Part shown: positions 44,678 through 53,922 of the stretch, piece after piece | Position numbering within the stretch: position 1 is the first letter of the stretch | How the letters are laid out: each line of letters begins with the position of its first letter | Source: Micromonospora rubida | Lineage (GTDB): Bacteria > Actinomycetota > Actinomycetes > Mycobacteriales > Micromonosporaceae | DNA: 64,000 nt | NCBI RefSeq assembly: GCF_009908295.1 | Contig: NZ_JAAALO010000004.1 | Span: 248,001-312,000, forward strand | Direction of reading: 5' to 3' | The notes under the pieces: model-generated | Told to the model about the DNA's origin: nothing | Databases searched by the model: none | What the model saw: only the letters and a program-made list of their open reading frames with translations | Program-made: the position numbers and the translations under genes

Positions 44678-45166
44678 TTGCCGGAACTCGTCATCACCGT
44701 CGCCCGGTTCGGGTTCCTCATCCTGTTGTGGATCTTCGTGTTCACGGTGGTCGGCGTCATCCGCCGGGACCTGTTCGCGGGTGCCCGTTCGGGTCGGCTG
44801 GTGGCCGCGCCACGCGCGGTGGGGGCCTCGACCGGGCAGCCGCTGGCCAAGCCGGCGAAGGTGAAACGGGGCAGGGCCGCACACCAGATGGTGGTGACCG
44901 CCGGCCAGCTCGCCGGCACCCGGATCACCCTGGGCGAATCGCAGATCACCATTGGTCGGGCCGAGGATTCGACCCTGGTCATCACCGACGACTACGCCTC
45001 CGCGCGACACGCCCGACTCGTGCCGCGTGACGGGCAATGGTTCGTCGAGGACCTCGGATCGACTAACGGCACGTACCTGGATCGCGCTAAGGTCACCGGA
45101 CCAACCCCCGTCCCCCTCGGCGTGCCGATCCGTATCGGCCGCACCTCTCTCGAATTACGGCCATGA
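44678..45166 (+). CDS. fhaB: FhaB (FipA-like): single-TM FHA-domain protein
   Basis: A 162-residue protein with an N-terminal TM (VARFGFLILLWIFVFTVVGVI, about residues 8-28) and a C-terminal FHA domain (about 90-155) with IGRAEDSTLVI, SARHARLVP and GSTNGTYLDR. Mycobacterial FhaB/FipA is a PknA/PknB partner that affects septation. TTG start at 44678 with no clear ribosome site, but 6 bases after the fhaA stop, so coupling is probable. Its stop overlaps the start of pstP by 4 bases. Confidence 0.92.
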   Translation: MPELVITVARFGFLILLWIFVFTVVGVIRRDLFAGARSGRLVAAPRAVGASTGQPLAKPAKVKRGRAAHQMVVTAGQLAGTRITLGESQITIGRAEDSTLVITDDYASARHARLVPRDGQWFVEDLGSTNGTYLDRAKVTGPTPVPLGVPIRIGRTSLELRP

Positions 45167-46587
45167 CTCTGACCCTGCGCTATGCGGCCCACAGCGACCG
45201 CGGTCTGATCCGAGACGGTAACCAGGACTCCGTCTACGCCGGACCGCGGCTTCTCGCCGTCGCCGACGGCATGGGCGGCATGGCCGCCGGTGACGTCGCC
45301 AGCAACATCGTCATCGGTGCCATGGAGCCGCTCGACCAGGACGTCCCCGGTGACGCCCTGGTCGACGCGTTGCGCTCGGCCGTGGGCACCGCCAACCAGC
45401 AGCTCCGCGACACAGTGGACGCCAACCCGCAGCTGGAGGGGATGGGGACCACGCTGACCGCGACCCTGTTCTCCGGCACCAAGCTGGGCATGGTCCACAT
45501 CGGTGACTCGCGGGCCTACCTTTTGCGCAACGGCGAGTTCGCGCAGATCACCAAGGACGACACGTACGTCCAGATGCTCGTCGACGAGGGCCGGATCAGC
45601 GCCGAGGAGGCGAGCAGCCACCCCCAGCGTTCGCTGCTCACCCGGGCGCTCGACGGCCGCGACATCGACCCGGAGTACAGCGTCCGGCAGGTGCTGCCCG
45701 GCGACCGCTACCTGATCTGCAGCGACGGCCTTTCCGGCGTCGTCAGCGCGGAGACGATCGACGACACCCTGCGTGAGTACACCGACCCGCAGCAGTGCGT
45801 CGAGCGGCTGGTGCAGCTCGCGCTGCGCGGCGGCGGCCCGGACAACATCACGGTGATCATCGCCGACGCCACCGCCCATGACATCGTCGAGGCGAGCCCG
45901 ATCGTCGGTGGCGCCGCCGCCCGCGACCGGGGCATGGCCACCTCCGCCGACGTCTCCACGCCCGCCGCGCGGGCCTCGGCGCTGTCCGCGCCCCGGCCGC
46001 CCGCCCCCGAGGAGCCGGTCGAGGAGGACGACGACCGCCCGAAGCGTCGCCCGCTACGGACCACCGCGATGCTCGTGGGCCTCGTGGTCATCCTCGGCGG
46101 CGTGCTCTTCGCCAGTTGGAGCTACACCCAGCGGCAGTACTACGTCGGCGCCACCGAGCAGGGCCAGGTGGCCGTGTTCCGGGGCGTCCAGGGGCAGGTC
46201 GCCGGCCTGGACCTCTCGGCCGTGCACTCCACCAGCCCCGCCCGGTTGGACGACCTCACCCTGGCGGCGCAGGAGCAGGTCAAGCAGGGCATCCCGGCCA
46301 AGAACGAGCCGGACGCCGAACGCCGGCTGGCCGAGCTGACCAGCGACGACCCGGCCAACCCGAACCTCAAGCCGATTTGCCCGGCCAATCCGACTGCGAC
46401 GCCGGATCCGGCCAACTCGGCTGCGGCGAGCCCCACCCCCGCGGTCACCCCCAAGGCGAGCCGCACCCCGGTCGCCAGCGGCGAACCCGCCGCCACCCTG
46501 ACGTCCTCGCCCACCACCACACCCGACACGCTGCCCTCTGACACGGCCACGCCGGCGGACCCCGCCGGCTGCCGGTCGCCCGAGTGA
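45163..46587 (+). CDS. pstP: PstP: PP2C-type Ser/Thr phosphatase
   Basis: A 474-residue membrane phosphatase that reverses PknA/PknB phosphorylation. The cytoplasmic PP2C domain (about residues 1-235) shows the metal-site motifs DRGLIRDGNQDS, ADGMGGMAAG, GDSRAYLLRNGE, SDGLSGVV and GGGPDNITVII. A single TM (TTAMLVGLVVILGGVLFASW, about residues 302-322) and an extracellular Pro/Thr/Ser-rich tail follow. The ATG overlaps the fhaB stop by 4 bases. Confidence 0.95.
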   Translation: MTLTLRYAAHSDRGLIRDGNQDSVYAGPRLLAVADGMGGMAAGDVASNIVIGAMEPLDQDVPGDALVDALRSAVGTANQQLRDTVDANPQLEGMGTTLTATLFSGTKLGMVHIGDSRAYLLRNGEFAQITKDDTYVQMLVDEGRISAEEASSHPQRSLLTRALDGRDIDPEYSVRQVLPGDRYLICSDGLSGVVSAETIDDTLREYTDPQQCVERLVQLALRGGGPDNITVIIADATAHDIVEASPIVGGAAARDRGMATSADVSTPAARASALSAPRPPAPEEPVEEDDDRPKRRPLRTTAMLVGLVVILGGVLFASWSYTQRQYYVGATEQGQVAVFRGVQGQVAGLDLSAVHSTSPARLDDLTLAAQEQVKQGIPAKNEPDAERRLAELTSDDPANPNLKPICPANPTATPDPANSAAASPTPAVTPKASRTPVASGEPAATLTSSPTTTPDTLPSDTATPADPAGCRSPE

Positions 46588-46617
46588 GCGTCGGCTGAGA
46601 AAGTCCGAGGACCATCC

Positions 46618-48108
46618 GTGACCGCAGCGGCCGTACCGGCAGCCTCGCCCGCCACGACGGGCGAGCAGTCCGGCGTACGCATGGCCAGGTCGCGGCGCAA
46701 CGCCGAACTGTCCCTGTTGCTGTTGGCCCTGGTGATCGTGGCCGCGTACGGCGCGACGGTGGAGGCGACCGTGCTCGACACGGTCACCCCGGACTTCTGG
46801 GTCCCGACCGCCGTGCTGGCGGCCGTCTTCCTCGCCCTGCACGTGGTCATCCGGTTCCTCGCGCCGTTCGCGGACCCGGCCCTGTTGCCGGCGGTGGCCC
46901 TGCTCAACGGGATCGGGGTGGGCTTCCTACGCAGGCTCGACCTGGCCAAGGCCGCCCCCGGGGAGCGGGAGTCGCTGGCGATCTTCGCCGGCAACGGCGG
47001 CCGCCAGTTCGCCTGGACGCTCGCCTCGGTGTTCCTGGCCGCCGTCCTGCTCGCGCTGATGCGTGACCACCGGTCGATCTCGCGGTACGCGTACACCCTG
47101 GGTCTCGCCGGCATCGTGCTGGTGATGATCCCGGCGGTGCTGCCGGCGCGGTACTCCGAGATCTACGGCGCGAAGCTGTGGATCCGCGTCGGCGGCTTCA
47201 GCATCCAGCCCGGTGAGTTCGCCAAGCTGGCGCTGCTCGTCTTCTTCGCCTACTACCTGGTGCGCAAGCGCGAGGTGCTGTCGCTGGCCAGTCACCGGGT
47301 GCTCGGCATCGACTTCCCGCGTGGGCGGGACCTCGGCCCGGTGCTCGCGGTGTGGGTGCTGAGCGTGCTGGTGCTCGTCTTCGAGAAGGACCTGGGCACC
47401 TCGCTGCTCTACTTCGGCATGTTCGTGGTGACCCTCTACATCGCCACCGAACGGGTGAGCTGGCTGCTCATCGGCCTGATCCTGTTCTTCGGCGGGGCCT
47501 ATCTGGCGTACGTGCTGGGTGGCGTGATCGGCGGGCCGTTCGAGAACTTCCACCTGCGCGCCGAGATCTGGCTGGACCCGTTCGCCGACCCGTACGAGGA
47601 CGGCTACCAACTGGTGCAGGGCCTGCTGGCGCTCGGCAGCGGCGGCCTGTTCGGCGCCGGGCCGGGCGGCGGGCAGCCGCTGGAGATCCCCGAGGTGCAG
47701 AACGACTTCATCTTCGCCGGCATCGGCGAGGAGATCGGCCTGTTCGGGCTCTCCGCGCTGCTGGTGGTGTACCTGCTGATCGTGGAGCGGGGGCTGCGGG
47801 CCGCGCTGGCGGTGCGGGACTCGTTCGGCAAACTGCTCGCTGGTGGCCTGGCCTTCACCCTCGGCCTCCAGGTGTTCGTGATCGTGGGCGGGATCAGCAA
47901 GCTGATCCCGCTGACGGGTCAGACCACCCCGTTCCTTTCCGCCGGTGGCTCGTCGCTGATGGCGAACTGGCTGCTCATCGCGGTGCTGCTGCGGGTCTCC
48001 GACGGCGCACGCCGTCCGCTGGCCGGGGCCGGCGGCTCCACGGCCCGACCCGGGGGCGGCCCGCCCGAGCAGCTGCACGGTGCCCCCACGGAGGTGATCC
48101 GGCCGTGA
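46618..48108 (+). CDS. rodA: SEDS peptidoglycan polymerase (RodA/FtsW/SpoVE family)
   Basis: A 496-residue protein with about 12 membrane helices and the SEDS family features: RDLGPVLAVWVLSVLVLVFEKDLGTSLLYFG with catalytic-type Asp, GIGEEIGLFGL and the C-terminal ISKLIPLTGQTTPFLSAGGSSLMANWLLIA. Glycosyltransferase that makes glycan strands, working with the class B PBP encoded just after it. Position matches Rv0017c. GTG start at 46618, 30 bases after pstP. Its stop overlaps the pbpA start as GTGA, so the polymerase and its transpeptidase partner are made together. RodA and FtsW cannot be told apart on sequence alone; synteny favours RodA. Confidence 0.93.
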   Translation: MTAAAVPAASPATTGEQSGVRMARSRRNAELSLLLLALVIVAAYGATVEATVLDTVTPDFWVPTAVLAAVFLALHVVIRFLAPFADPALLPAVALLNGIGVGFLRRLDLAKAAPGERESLAIFAGNGGRQFAWTLASVFLAAVLLALMRDHRSISRYAYTLGLAGIVLVMIPAVLPARYSEIYGAKLWIRVGGFSIQPGEFAKLALLVFFAYYLVRKREVLSLASHRVLGIDFPRGRDLGPVLAVWVLSVLVLVFEKDLGTSLLYFGMFVVTLYIATERVSWLLIGLILFFGGAYLAYVLGGVIGGPFENFHLRAEIWLDPFADPYEDGYQLVQGLLALGSGGLFGAGPGGGQPLEIPEVQNDFIFAGIGEEIGLFGLSALLVVYLLIVERGLRAALAVRDSFGKLLAGGLAFTLGLQVFVIVGGISKLIPLTGQTTPFLSAGGSSLMANWLLIAVLLRVSDGARRPLAGAGGSTARPGGGPPEQLHGAPTEVIRP

Positions 48109-49610
48109 ACGCACCCCTGCGCCGCGTTGGCGTCGTCGCGATGGTCCTGTTCGGTCTGCTCTTCGCGAACCTGAACTGGATCCAGGCCTACAAGGCGGAC
48201 GAGTACCGCGGCAGCGACTACAACGGCCGGGTCCAGGTGGCCGAGTACGAGCGCAAGCGCGGCAACATCGAGGCCGGCGGCACCGCCCTGGCCACCAGCA
48301 AGGAGACCGGCGGCAAGCTGCGGTTCCTGCGGACCTACCCCGGCGGGGAGAAGTACGCGCACGTCCTCGGCTACAAGCCGGTCACCCTCGGCGACACCGG
48401 CATCGAGCGGGTGGAGAACGACTTCCTCGCCGGCACCAGCGACGCGCTGATCGGCAACCGGATCAAGGACATGTTCACCGGCGACGAGACCGGCGGCGGC
48501 AACGTCCTGCTCACCCTCTCCAAGCGGGCCCAGGACGCGGCGTACAACGGGCTGGCCGACAACAAGGTCGGGGCGAAGAAGGGCGCGGCGATCGCGATCG
48601 ACCCGCGTACCGGTGCGGTGCAGGCGCTTGTCTCCATGCCCAGCTTCAACCCGAACCCGCTGGTCAGCCATGACAGCAACGAGGCGACGGCGGCGTACAA
48701 CAAGCTGGACAACGCCCCGGACGGCCCGCTGAAGAACCGGGCGCTGTCGGAGGTGCTGCCCCCGGGGTCCACCTTCAAGATCGTGGTGGCCGCCGCCGCC
48801 CTGGAGAACGGCGTCGGCAAGAACACCGAGATCCCGGCCGGCTCCAGCTGGACCCCGCCGACCTCGGGCACCCCGATCCGCAACGCCGCGCCGTCGATCT
48901 GCCCCGAGGAGCAGGTCACCCTCCTCGACGCGGTCACCGAGTCCTGCAACACCGGATTCGCCCAGCTCGGCGTCAAGCTCGGGGCCGACAAGGTGAAGGA
49001 GAAGGCCCGCCAGTTCGGCTTCGAGCAGGACGACCTCACGGTCGGCCAGCTCGGCGAGGGCGGGCTGCCGACGGCGGCCAGCCGCACCGGAACGATAGAG
49101 GCCCCCGACGGCACCACCGACCCGGCCGCGCTGGCGCAGTCCTCCATCGGGCAGCGCGACGTGAGGATGACCCCGCTCCAGGGGGCGCTGATCGCCGGGT
49201 CGGTGGCCAACGGCGGCAGCCAGATGCGGCCGTACCTGGTCCGGCAGTTGCTGGCGCCCGACCGCACCACCAGCTACTACACCGCCAAGCCGCGGGAGCT
49301 GCGCCAGCCGGTCAGCGGCCCCGTCGCGTCGGACCTGCGAGACATGATGGTCAGCGTGGTGGAGAACGGCAGCGGCCGCAACGCGAAGATCGACGGCTAC
49401 CGGGTCGGCGGCAAGACGGGCACCGCCCAGTCCGGCCCGCAGACTCCCGACCACGGCTGGTTCATCGGCTTCGCGTTCGACAAGAACGGCAATCCGGTCT
49501 CCGCGGTCTGCGTGATGCTGGAGGAGGCGGGGGCCGGCGGCAGCGGCGAGGCGGCTCGGATCGCCGGCAAGATCATGCAGGCGGCGATCGCCGACCCCGG
49601 GGGCCGCTGA
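48105..49610 (+). CDS. pbpA: PbpA: class B penicillin-binding protein
   Basis: A 501-residue transpeptidase with a single N-terminal TM (VGVVAMVLFGLLFANLNWIQ), a short dimerization domain and a C-terminal transpeptidase fold. Catalytic residues are S222 and K225 in GSTFK, S280 and N282 in SCN, and K437 in GGKTGTAQ. It cross-links peptidoglycan and is the natural partner of the SEDS protein encoded just before it. GTG at 48105 overlaps the rodA stop as GTGA. Only 1 base separates its stop from the pknA start. Confidence 0.96.
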   Translation: MNAPLRRVGVVAMVLFGLLFANLNWIQAYKADEYRGSDYNGRVQVAEYERKRGNIEAGGTALATSKETGGKLRFLRTYPGGEKYAHVLGYKPVTLGDTGIERVENDFLAGTSDALIGNRIKDMFTGDETGGGNVLLTLSKRAQDAAYNGLADNKVGAKKGAAIAIDPRTGAVQALVSMPSFNPNPLVSHDSNEATAAYNKLDNAPDGPLKNRALSEVLPPGSTFKIVVAAAALENGVGKNTEIPAGSSWTPPTSGTPIRNAAPSICPEEQVTLLDAVTESCNTGFAQLGVKLGADKVKEKARQFGFEQDDLTVGQLGEGGLPTAASRTGTIEAPDGTTDPAALAQSSIGQRDVRMTPLQGALIAGSVANGGSQMRPYLVRQLLAPDRTTSYYTAKPRELRQPVSGPVASDLRDMMVSVVENGSGRNAKIDGYRVGGKTGTAQSGPQTPDHGWFIGFAFDKNGNPVSAVCVMLEEAGAGGSGEAARIAGKIMQAAIADPGGR

Positions 49611-49611
49611 C

Positions 49612-51069
49612 ATGCTCAGCCCCGGCGTCCAGCTCGGCAACCGCTACCGCCTCGACGAGCGGATCGCCAGCGGCGGAATGGGCGACGTGTGGCGCGGCAC
49701 CGACCAGGTGCTGGGCCGGACGGTCGCGGTGAAGAGCCTCCTCCCGGCGTTGCTGGACGAGCCGGGCTTCGCCGAGCGGTTCCGCGGCGAGGCGCGCACC
49801 ATGGCCACCATCAACCACCCCGGCGTGGTCGACGTCTACGACTTCGGCAGCGACCAGCACATCGCCTTCCTGGTGATGGAGTACATCGAGGGCGACGCCC
49901 TGTCCTCCACGCTCGGCCGGGTCGGCCGGCTCACCCCGGCCCGCACCATGGCCCTGCTCGCCCAGGCCGCCGACGCGCTGCACGCGGCGCACTGCAAGGG
50001 CATCGTGCACCGCGACGTGAAGCCGGGCAACCTGCTCGTCCGGCCGAACGGGACGCTGGTGCTGACCGACTTCGGCATCGCCCGCTCCGAGCTGGTCGGT
50101 CAGCTCACCGCAGCCGGCTCGGTGCTCGGTACCGCCTCGTACATCTCCCCCGAGCAGGCCACCGGCGCGGTCGCCACGCCCGCCTCCGACGTGTATGCCC
50201 TCGGCGTGGTCGCATACCAGTGCCTCGCCGGACGGCGGCCGTTCGAGGGGGACAATCCGCTCGAAATCGCCATGAGGCACGTCCGGGACGCCCCCCGGCC
50301 GCTGCCCGGCGACATCCCGCCGTCGGTGCGGGCGATCGTCGAACGGGCGATGGCCAAGGATCCGACGGCCCGCTGGCCCAGCGCCGCCGCCCTGGCCGGG
50401 GTGGCCCGGCAGGCGAAGCTCGCGCTCGGCCAGAAGTCCCGCACCGCCGGGCACCTTGGCCAGATCTCCGCCGCGCCGGCGTCTCCGGCGGCCCCGCAGG
50501 CCCGCGCCCAGGTGCCGCCCGCCACCCGCCAGCCGCCCCGCCCGCCAGCGGTGGCCCAGCGGCCGGTCCCGACGTCCGCGCCGCCGCAGCCCCGGCCGCC
50601 GGCCGCCGTGTCCCGGCCGCCGGTCGTGCACCAGCCGCGCCCGCCGGTCACCCACCAGCAGGCGCAGCCCCCGGCTGCCGTCTCCCGCCCGCCGGTCGCC
50701 ACCCCGCCGGCCTACCCGCGTGGCGCCGCGCCCGTGCCCCCGGCCCCGGTCCGGCAGGCCGGCCCGATCGGGTACGTGCCGCAGCCCGGTCACCCGTCGG
50801 TCCCGCCGCAACGGTCCAGTTCGGGGGTGGTCCTGCTGGTCGTCGCGCTGGCCGTGCTGGTCCTGCTCTGCTCGGGCGTGATTTCCTACAACTTTTCGAA
50901 GAGTTCGGCGGCCGGTGATCCCGGCGTCCTCGGCACCCGGGTCTCGACCTCCGGCGCGCTGGTGGCCGGCGAAGGCGACGAATCCTTCCGGACGCCGTAC
51001 CGTCGGGTGGAACGGCTCCTGCCGGGTGGCGGCGAGACGACGACGAGCGAAGGACGACAGACGCGATGA
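49612..51069 (+). CDS. pknA: PknA: membrane Ser/Thr protein kinase
   Basis: A 485-residue protein. The Hanks-type kinase domain spans about residues 10-280 with the glycine loop IASGGMGDV (18-26), K41, the catalytic HRD Asp (D135) with KPGN, and DFG Asp (D153). A juxtamembrane/linker region very rich in Pro, Ala and Gln repeats (about 285-400) follows. A single TM (SSGVVLLVVALAVLVLLCSG) and a short 50-residue extracellular tail without PASTA repeats come last. In mycobacteria the kinase controls cell shape and growth together with PknB. It directly follows pbpA and its stop overlaps the pknB start by 4 bases. Confidence 0.95.
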   Translation: MLSPGVQLGNRYRLDERIASGGMGDVWRGTDQVLGRTVAVKSLLPALLDEPGFAERFRGEARTMATINHPGVVDVYDFGSDQHIAFLVMEYIEGDALSSTLGRVGRLTPARTMALLAQAADALHAAHCKGIVHRDVKPGNLLVRPNGTLVLTDFGIARSELVGQLTAAGSVLGTASYISPEQATGAVATPASDVYALGVVAYQCLAGRRPFEGDNPLEIAMRHVRDAPRPLPGDIPPSVRAIVERAMAKDPTARWPSAAALAGVARQAKLALGQKSRTAGHLGQISAAPASPAAPQARAQVPPATRQPPRPPAVAQRPVPTSAPPQPRPPAAVSRPPVVHQPRPPVTHQQAQPPAAVSRPPVATPPAYPRGAAPVPPAPVRQAGPIGYVPQPGHPSVPPQRSSSGVVLLVVALAVLVLLCSGVISYNFSKSSAAGDPGVLGTRVSTSGALVAGEGDESFRTPYRRVERLLPGGGETTTSEGRQTR

Positions 51070-52877
51070 CAGCGCAGGCCCGCCTGCTCGGTGGCAGGTA
51101 CCAGGTCGGCGAGCTGCTCGGCTACGGCGGCATGGCCGAGGTGCACCACGGCCGTGACCTCCGGCTCGGTCGGGACGTCGCGATCAAGATGCTCCGGGCC
51201 GACCTGGCCCGGGACGACACGTTCCAGATGCGGTTCCGTCGGGAGGCGCAGAACGCCGCCTCGCTCAACCACCCGGCGATCGTCGCCGTCTACGACACCG
51301 GCGAGGAGACCGGGCCGACCGGCGAGACGCTGCCGTTCATCGTGATGGAGTTCGTCAACGGGCGGACCCTCAAGGAGCTCCTCGGCGTCGAGGGGCGCCT
51401 CCAGCCACGCCGGGCGCTGGAGATCTGCGCCGACATGTGCGCCGCGCTGGAGTTCAGCCACCGGCACGGCATCATCCACCGGGACATCAAGCCCGGCAAC
51501 GTGATGCTCACCCAGACCGGCCAGGTCAAGGTGATGGACTTCGGCATCGCCCGGGCCCTGGCCTCCGGCGTCACCACGATGACCCAGACCAGCGCGGTCA
51601 TCGGCACGGCGCAGTATCTCTCCCCGGAGCAGGCGCGCGGCGAGGCCGTCGACGCCAGATCCGACGTGTACGCGGCCGGCTGCGTGCTCTTCGAGCTGGT
51701 CTGCGGCCACCCGCCGTTCGTCGGGGACAGCCCGGTCAGCGTGGCGTACCAGCACGTCCGGGAGGCCCCGCCGACCCCCAGCGACATCAACCCGGACGTC
51801 ACCCCCGCGATCGACGCGATCGTGCTGAAGGCGCTGTCGAAGAACCCGCTCAACCGGTACCAGAGCGCCGGCGAGATGCGGGCCGACCTGCTCCGGGCGG
51901 CGGCCGGCCGGCCGGTGCTGGCCACCCCCGTGATGCAGGAGGCCGAGACCGCTCCGATGGCGGCCGCCGGGTCGGGGTACCCGACCCAGGTCGTCGGCGG
52001 CGCGGCCACCCAGCAGCAGCCGCCGGCCCGGGTCGGTGACCCCCGGCAGCGCAGGGCCTCCTCCTGGGTGATCGCCACCTTTGCCGCGCTCGGCGTGCTC
52101 GCCGTGATCGCCCTGGTCGCCGGCATCCTGCTGAACCGCAGCCCCGAGAAGATCGGCACCCCTGAGGTGGCGGGCCAGACGAGGGACGTCGCGGTGGCCG
52201 CGATAGAGGGAGCCGGTCTGGTCCCCACCGTCGGCGATCCGGTCTTCGACAGCACCTGCAAGAAGGACACGGTCGTCAACCAGAAGCCGTCGGCGGGCAC
52301 CGAGCTGGAGAAGGGTCAGGGGGTCACCATCCAGCTCTGCGGCGGCAAGCCGGAGGTGACGATCCCGCCCGCCCTGGTCGGCTCCCCGTTCAAGAACGTC
52401 GAGGAGCAGCTCGATGGGCTGAAGCTCGTGGTGATCAAAAAGGAAATCGACAACGCCGCCCCCAAGGGGAACGTCACGGAGGTCTCCCCGCCCTCCGGCA
52501 CCTCGGTCGCCGAGGGGACGAAGGTGACGGTGACGGTCTCCAAGGGCAACATCCGTGAGGTGCCGAACGTCGTCGGCTCCTCGAAGGAGGACGCGAAGCG
52601 GGAGTTGGAGCGGGCGGGCTACCGGGTGAGGATCGTCGACGGCGACGAGGTGCCGGCCGACCAGGCCGGCAAGGTCTCCGGCCAGAACCCCCGTGGCGGC
52701 GCGCCTCTGGAGCAGGGCAAGCAGGTGACCATCGAGGTCGACATCCCCGAGCCCAGTCCGGAGCCCACCGATCCGACCGGGACACCGCCCCCCAACAGCC
52801 CGACCCCGCCGGTGGGCGGCGGCGGCGGCGGTGGGCAGCCGTTCCCGACCCCGCCGGTCCGCCTCCCCGAGCAGTGA
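51066..52877 (+). CDS. pknB: PknB: PASTA Ser/Thr protein kinase
   Basis: A 603-residue membrane kinase. The catalytic domain (about residues 10-275) has K41, HRD with D140 and DFG with D158, and the activation loop TTMTQTSAVIGTAQYLSPEQ with two or three target Thr residues. One TM (about 333-354) is followed by three PASTA repeats, starting near 360 (GTPEVAGQTRDVAVAAIE), 425 (PPALVGSPFKNVEEQLDG) and 495 (VPNVVGSSKEDAKRELER), then a Pro/Gly tail. M. tuberculosis PknB has four PASTA repeats, so this one has fewer. PASTA units bind muropeptides and tie kinase activity to wall synthesis. ATG overlaps the pknA stop. Confidence 0.96.
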   Translation: MTAQARLLGGRYQVGELLGYGGMAEVHHGRDLRLGRDVAIKMLRADLARDDTFQMRFRREAQNAASLNHPAIVAVYDTGEETGPTGETLPFIVMEFVNGRTLKELLGVEGRLQPRRALEICADMCAALEFSHRHGIIHRDIKPGNVMLTQTGQVKVMDFGIARALASGVTTMTQTSAVIGTAQYLSPEQARGEAVDARSDVYAAGCVLFELVCGHPPFVGDSPVSVAYQHVREAPPTPSDINPDVTPAIDAIVLKALSKNPLNRYQSAGEMRADLLRAAAGRPVLATPVMQEAETAPMAAAGSGYPTQVVGGAATQQQPPARVGDPRQRRASSWVIATFAALGVLAVIALVAGILLNRSPEKIGTPEVAGQTRDVAVAAIEGAGLVPTVGDPVFDSTCKKDTVVNQKPSAGTELEKGQGVTIQLCGGKPEVTIPPALVGSPFKNVEEQLDGLKLVVIKKEIDNAAPKGNVTEVSPPSGTSVAEGTKVTVTVSKGNIREVPNVVGSSKEDAKRELERAGYRVRIVDGDEVPADQAGKVSGQNPRGGAPLEQGKQVTIEVDIPEPSPEPTDPTGTPPPNSPTPPVGGGGGGGQPFPTPPVRLPEQ

Positions 52878-52881
52878 TCCC

Positions 52882-52912
52882 CGAACCCGGCCCCTCCGAG
52901 GGGCCGGGTTCG
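52882..52912. terminator. Bidirectional terminator between pknB and trpG
   Basis: CGAACCCGGCCCCT (52882-52895) and AGGGGCCGGGTTCG (52899-52912) form a 14-bp stem with a 3-base loop, 4 bases after the pknB stop. It lies between convergent gene sets and can serve both strands. Confidence 0.85.
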
Positions 52913-52985
52913 TCGTTTCCGGCCTCGGGGCGGCGCGACCGCGACCGGTCGACCTTCGAGGCGGCGCCAACGCGACCGGCCGACG

Positions 52986-53636
52986 TCAGGCGGCGGCGAA
53001 CGCGGAGCGGCGGCGGGCGTCGACCTCGGCGGCCAGCTCCGGCGCCCGCTCCAGCGCCTCGGGGTGGCCGCACGTCGCCAGCCAGTTGGCCAGCATCAGG
53101 TGGCCGCCCTCGGTGAGCACCGACTCCGGGTGGAACTGGACGCCCTCGATCGGCAGCGTCCGGTGCCGCATCGCCATCACTACGCCGGAGCCCGTCCAGC
53201 CGGTGACCTCAAGCTCGTCTGGCAGCGTCTCGGGCAGCACGGTGAGCGAGTGGTAGCGGGTGGCGGTGAACGGGTCCGGCAGCCCGGCCAGCACCCCCAC
53301 CGAGTGGTGTCGCACCTCGGACGTCTTGCCGTGCAGCAGCTCGGGGGCGCGGGCCACGGTCGCCCCGAACGCCTCGCCGATCGCCTGGTGACCCAGGCAG
53401 ACGCCGAAGATCGGCAGCTCGCCCGCGTACCGGCGGATGACGTCGAGGCAGATGCCGGCCCGGTCCGGGCTGCCCGGCCCCGGGGAGAGCAGGACGCCGG
53501 CCGCGCCGATGCGGCCCACCTCCTCGACGTCGATCTCGTCGTTGCGCCGCACGTCGCAGTCCACGCCGAGTTGGCCGAGGTACTGCACGAGGTTGAAGAC
53601 GAACGAGTCGTAGTTGTCGATCACCAGGACGCGCAT
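52986..53636 (-). CDS. trpG: Anthranilate/aminodeoxychorismate synthase glutamine amidotransferase
   Basis: A 216-residue class I glutamine amidotransferase. The cysteine nucleophile is C80 in PIFGVCLGHQAI, and the His-Glu pair is in IEGVQFHPESV. SPGPGSP near residue 52 and the N-terminal VLVIDNYDSFVFNLVQYLGQLG are diagnostic of TrpG/PabA. It supplies ammonia to anthranilate synthase (tryptophan) or aminodeoxychorismate synthase (folate); no partner large subunit is in the window. It is Rv0013/trpG-like by position. Its ATG at 53636 is 4 bases after the preceding small membrane gene's stop. Confidence 0.93.
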   Translation of the reverse strand: MRVLVIDNYDSFVFNLVQYLGQLGVDCDVRRNDEIDVEEVGRIGAAGVLLSPGPGSPDRAGICLDVIRRYAGELPIFGVCLGHQAIGEAFGATVARAPELLHGKTSEVRHHSVGVLAGLPDPFTATRYHSLTVLPETLPDELEVTGWTGSGVVMAMRHRTLPIEGVQFHPESVLTEGGHLMLANWLATCGHPEALERAPELAAEVDARRRSAFAAA

Positions 53637-53640
53637 CGAC

Positions 53641-53922
53641 TCACCTGTTCGGGGTGGGGGGCGGGGTGTTGTTCTGATCGGTGTTGTACGGCAGGTCGTG
53701 CGCGTCGCCGGCCGGGGCGCTCCCGTCCACGCCCGGCTGCTCGCCGCCCGGTTCGCCGGAGTCCTGCGTGACCTGCACATCGTCGAAGGGGAGCAGCGGC
53801 TCCGCCCACGGGAAGACCACGTACCACAACAGGGCGACCGTCGCGGTGGCGAGCAGCAGCGAACCGGCCAGCTTGCCGGGCAGCCCCAGCGGCAGTTTGC
53901 GCCAGATCCAGCCGTACATCAT
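53641..53922 (-). CDS. Small single-TM membrane protein, conserved in context
   Basis: A 93-residue protein with an N-terminal TM (LPGKLAGSLLLATATVALLWYVVFPW) and a C-terminal acidic Pro/Gly/Asn-rich tail (DQNNTPPPTPNR) likely outside the cell. It overlaps the sortase stop by one base (TGATG) and lies 4 bases from trpG, so it belongs to the DUF881-sortase-trpG operon. No function is known to me. The tail may be exposed near the sortase, which suggests a partner role, but no sorting signal is present. Confidence 0.75.
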   Translation of the reverse strand: MMYGWIWRKLPLGLPGKLAGSLLLATATVALLWYVVFPWAEPLLPFDDVQVTQDSGEPGGEQPGVDGSAPAGDAHDLPYNTDQNNTPPPTPNR

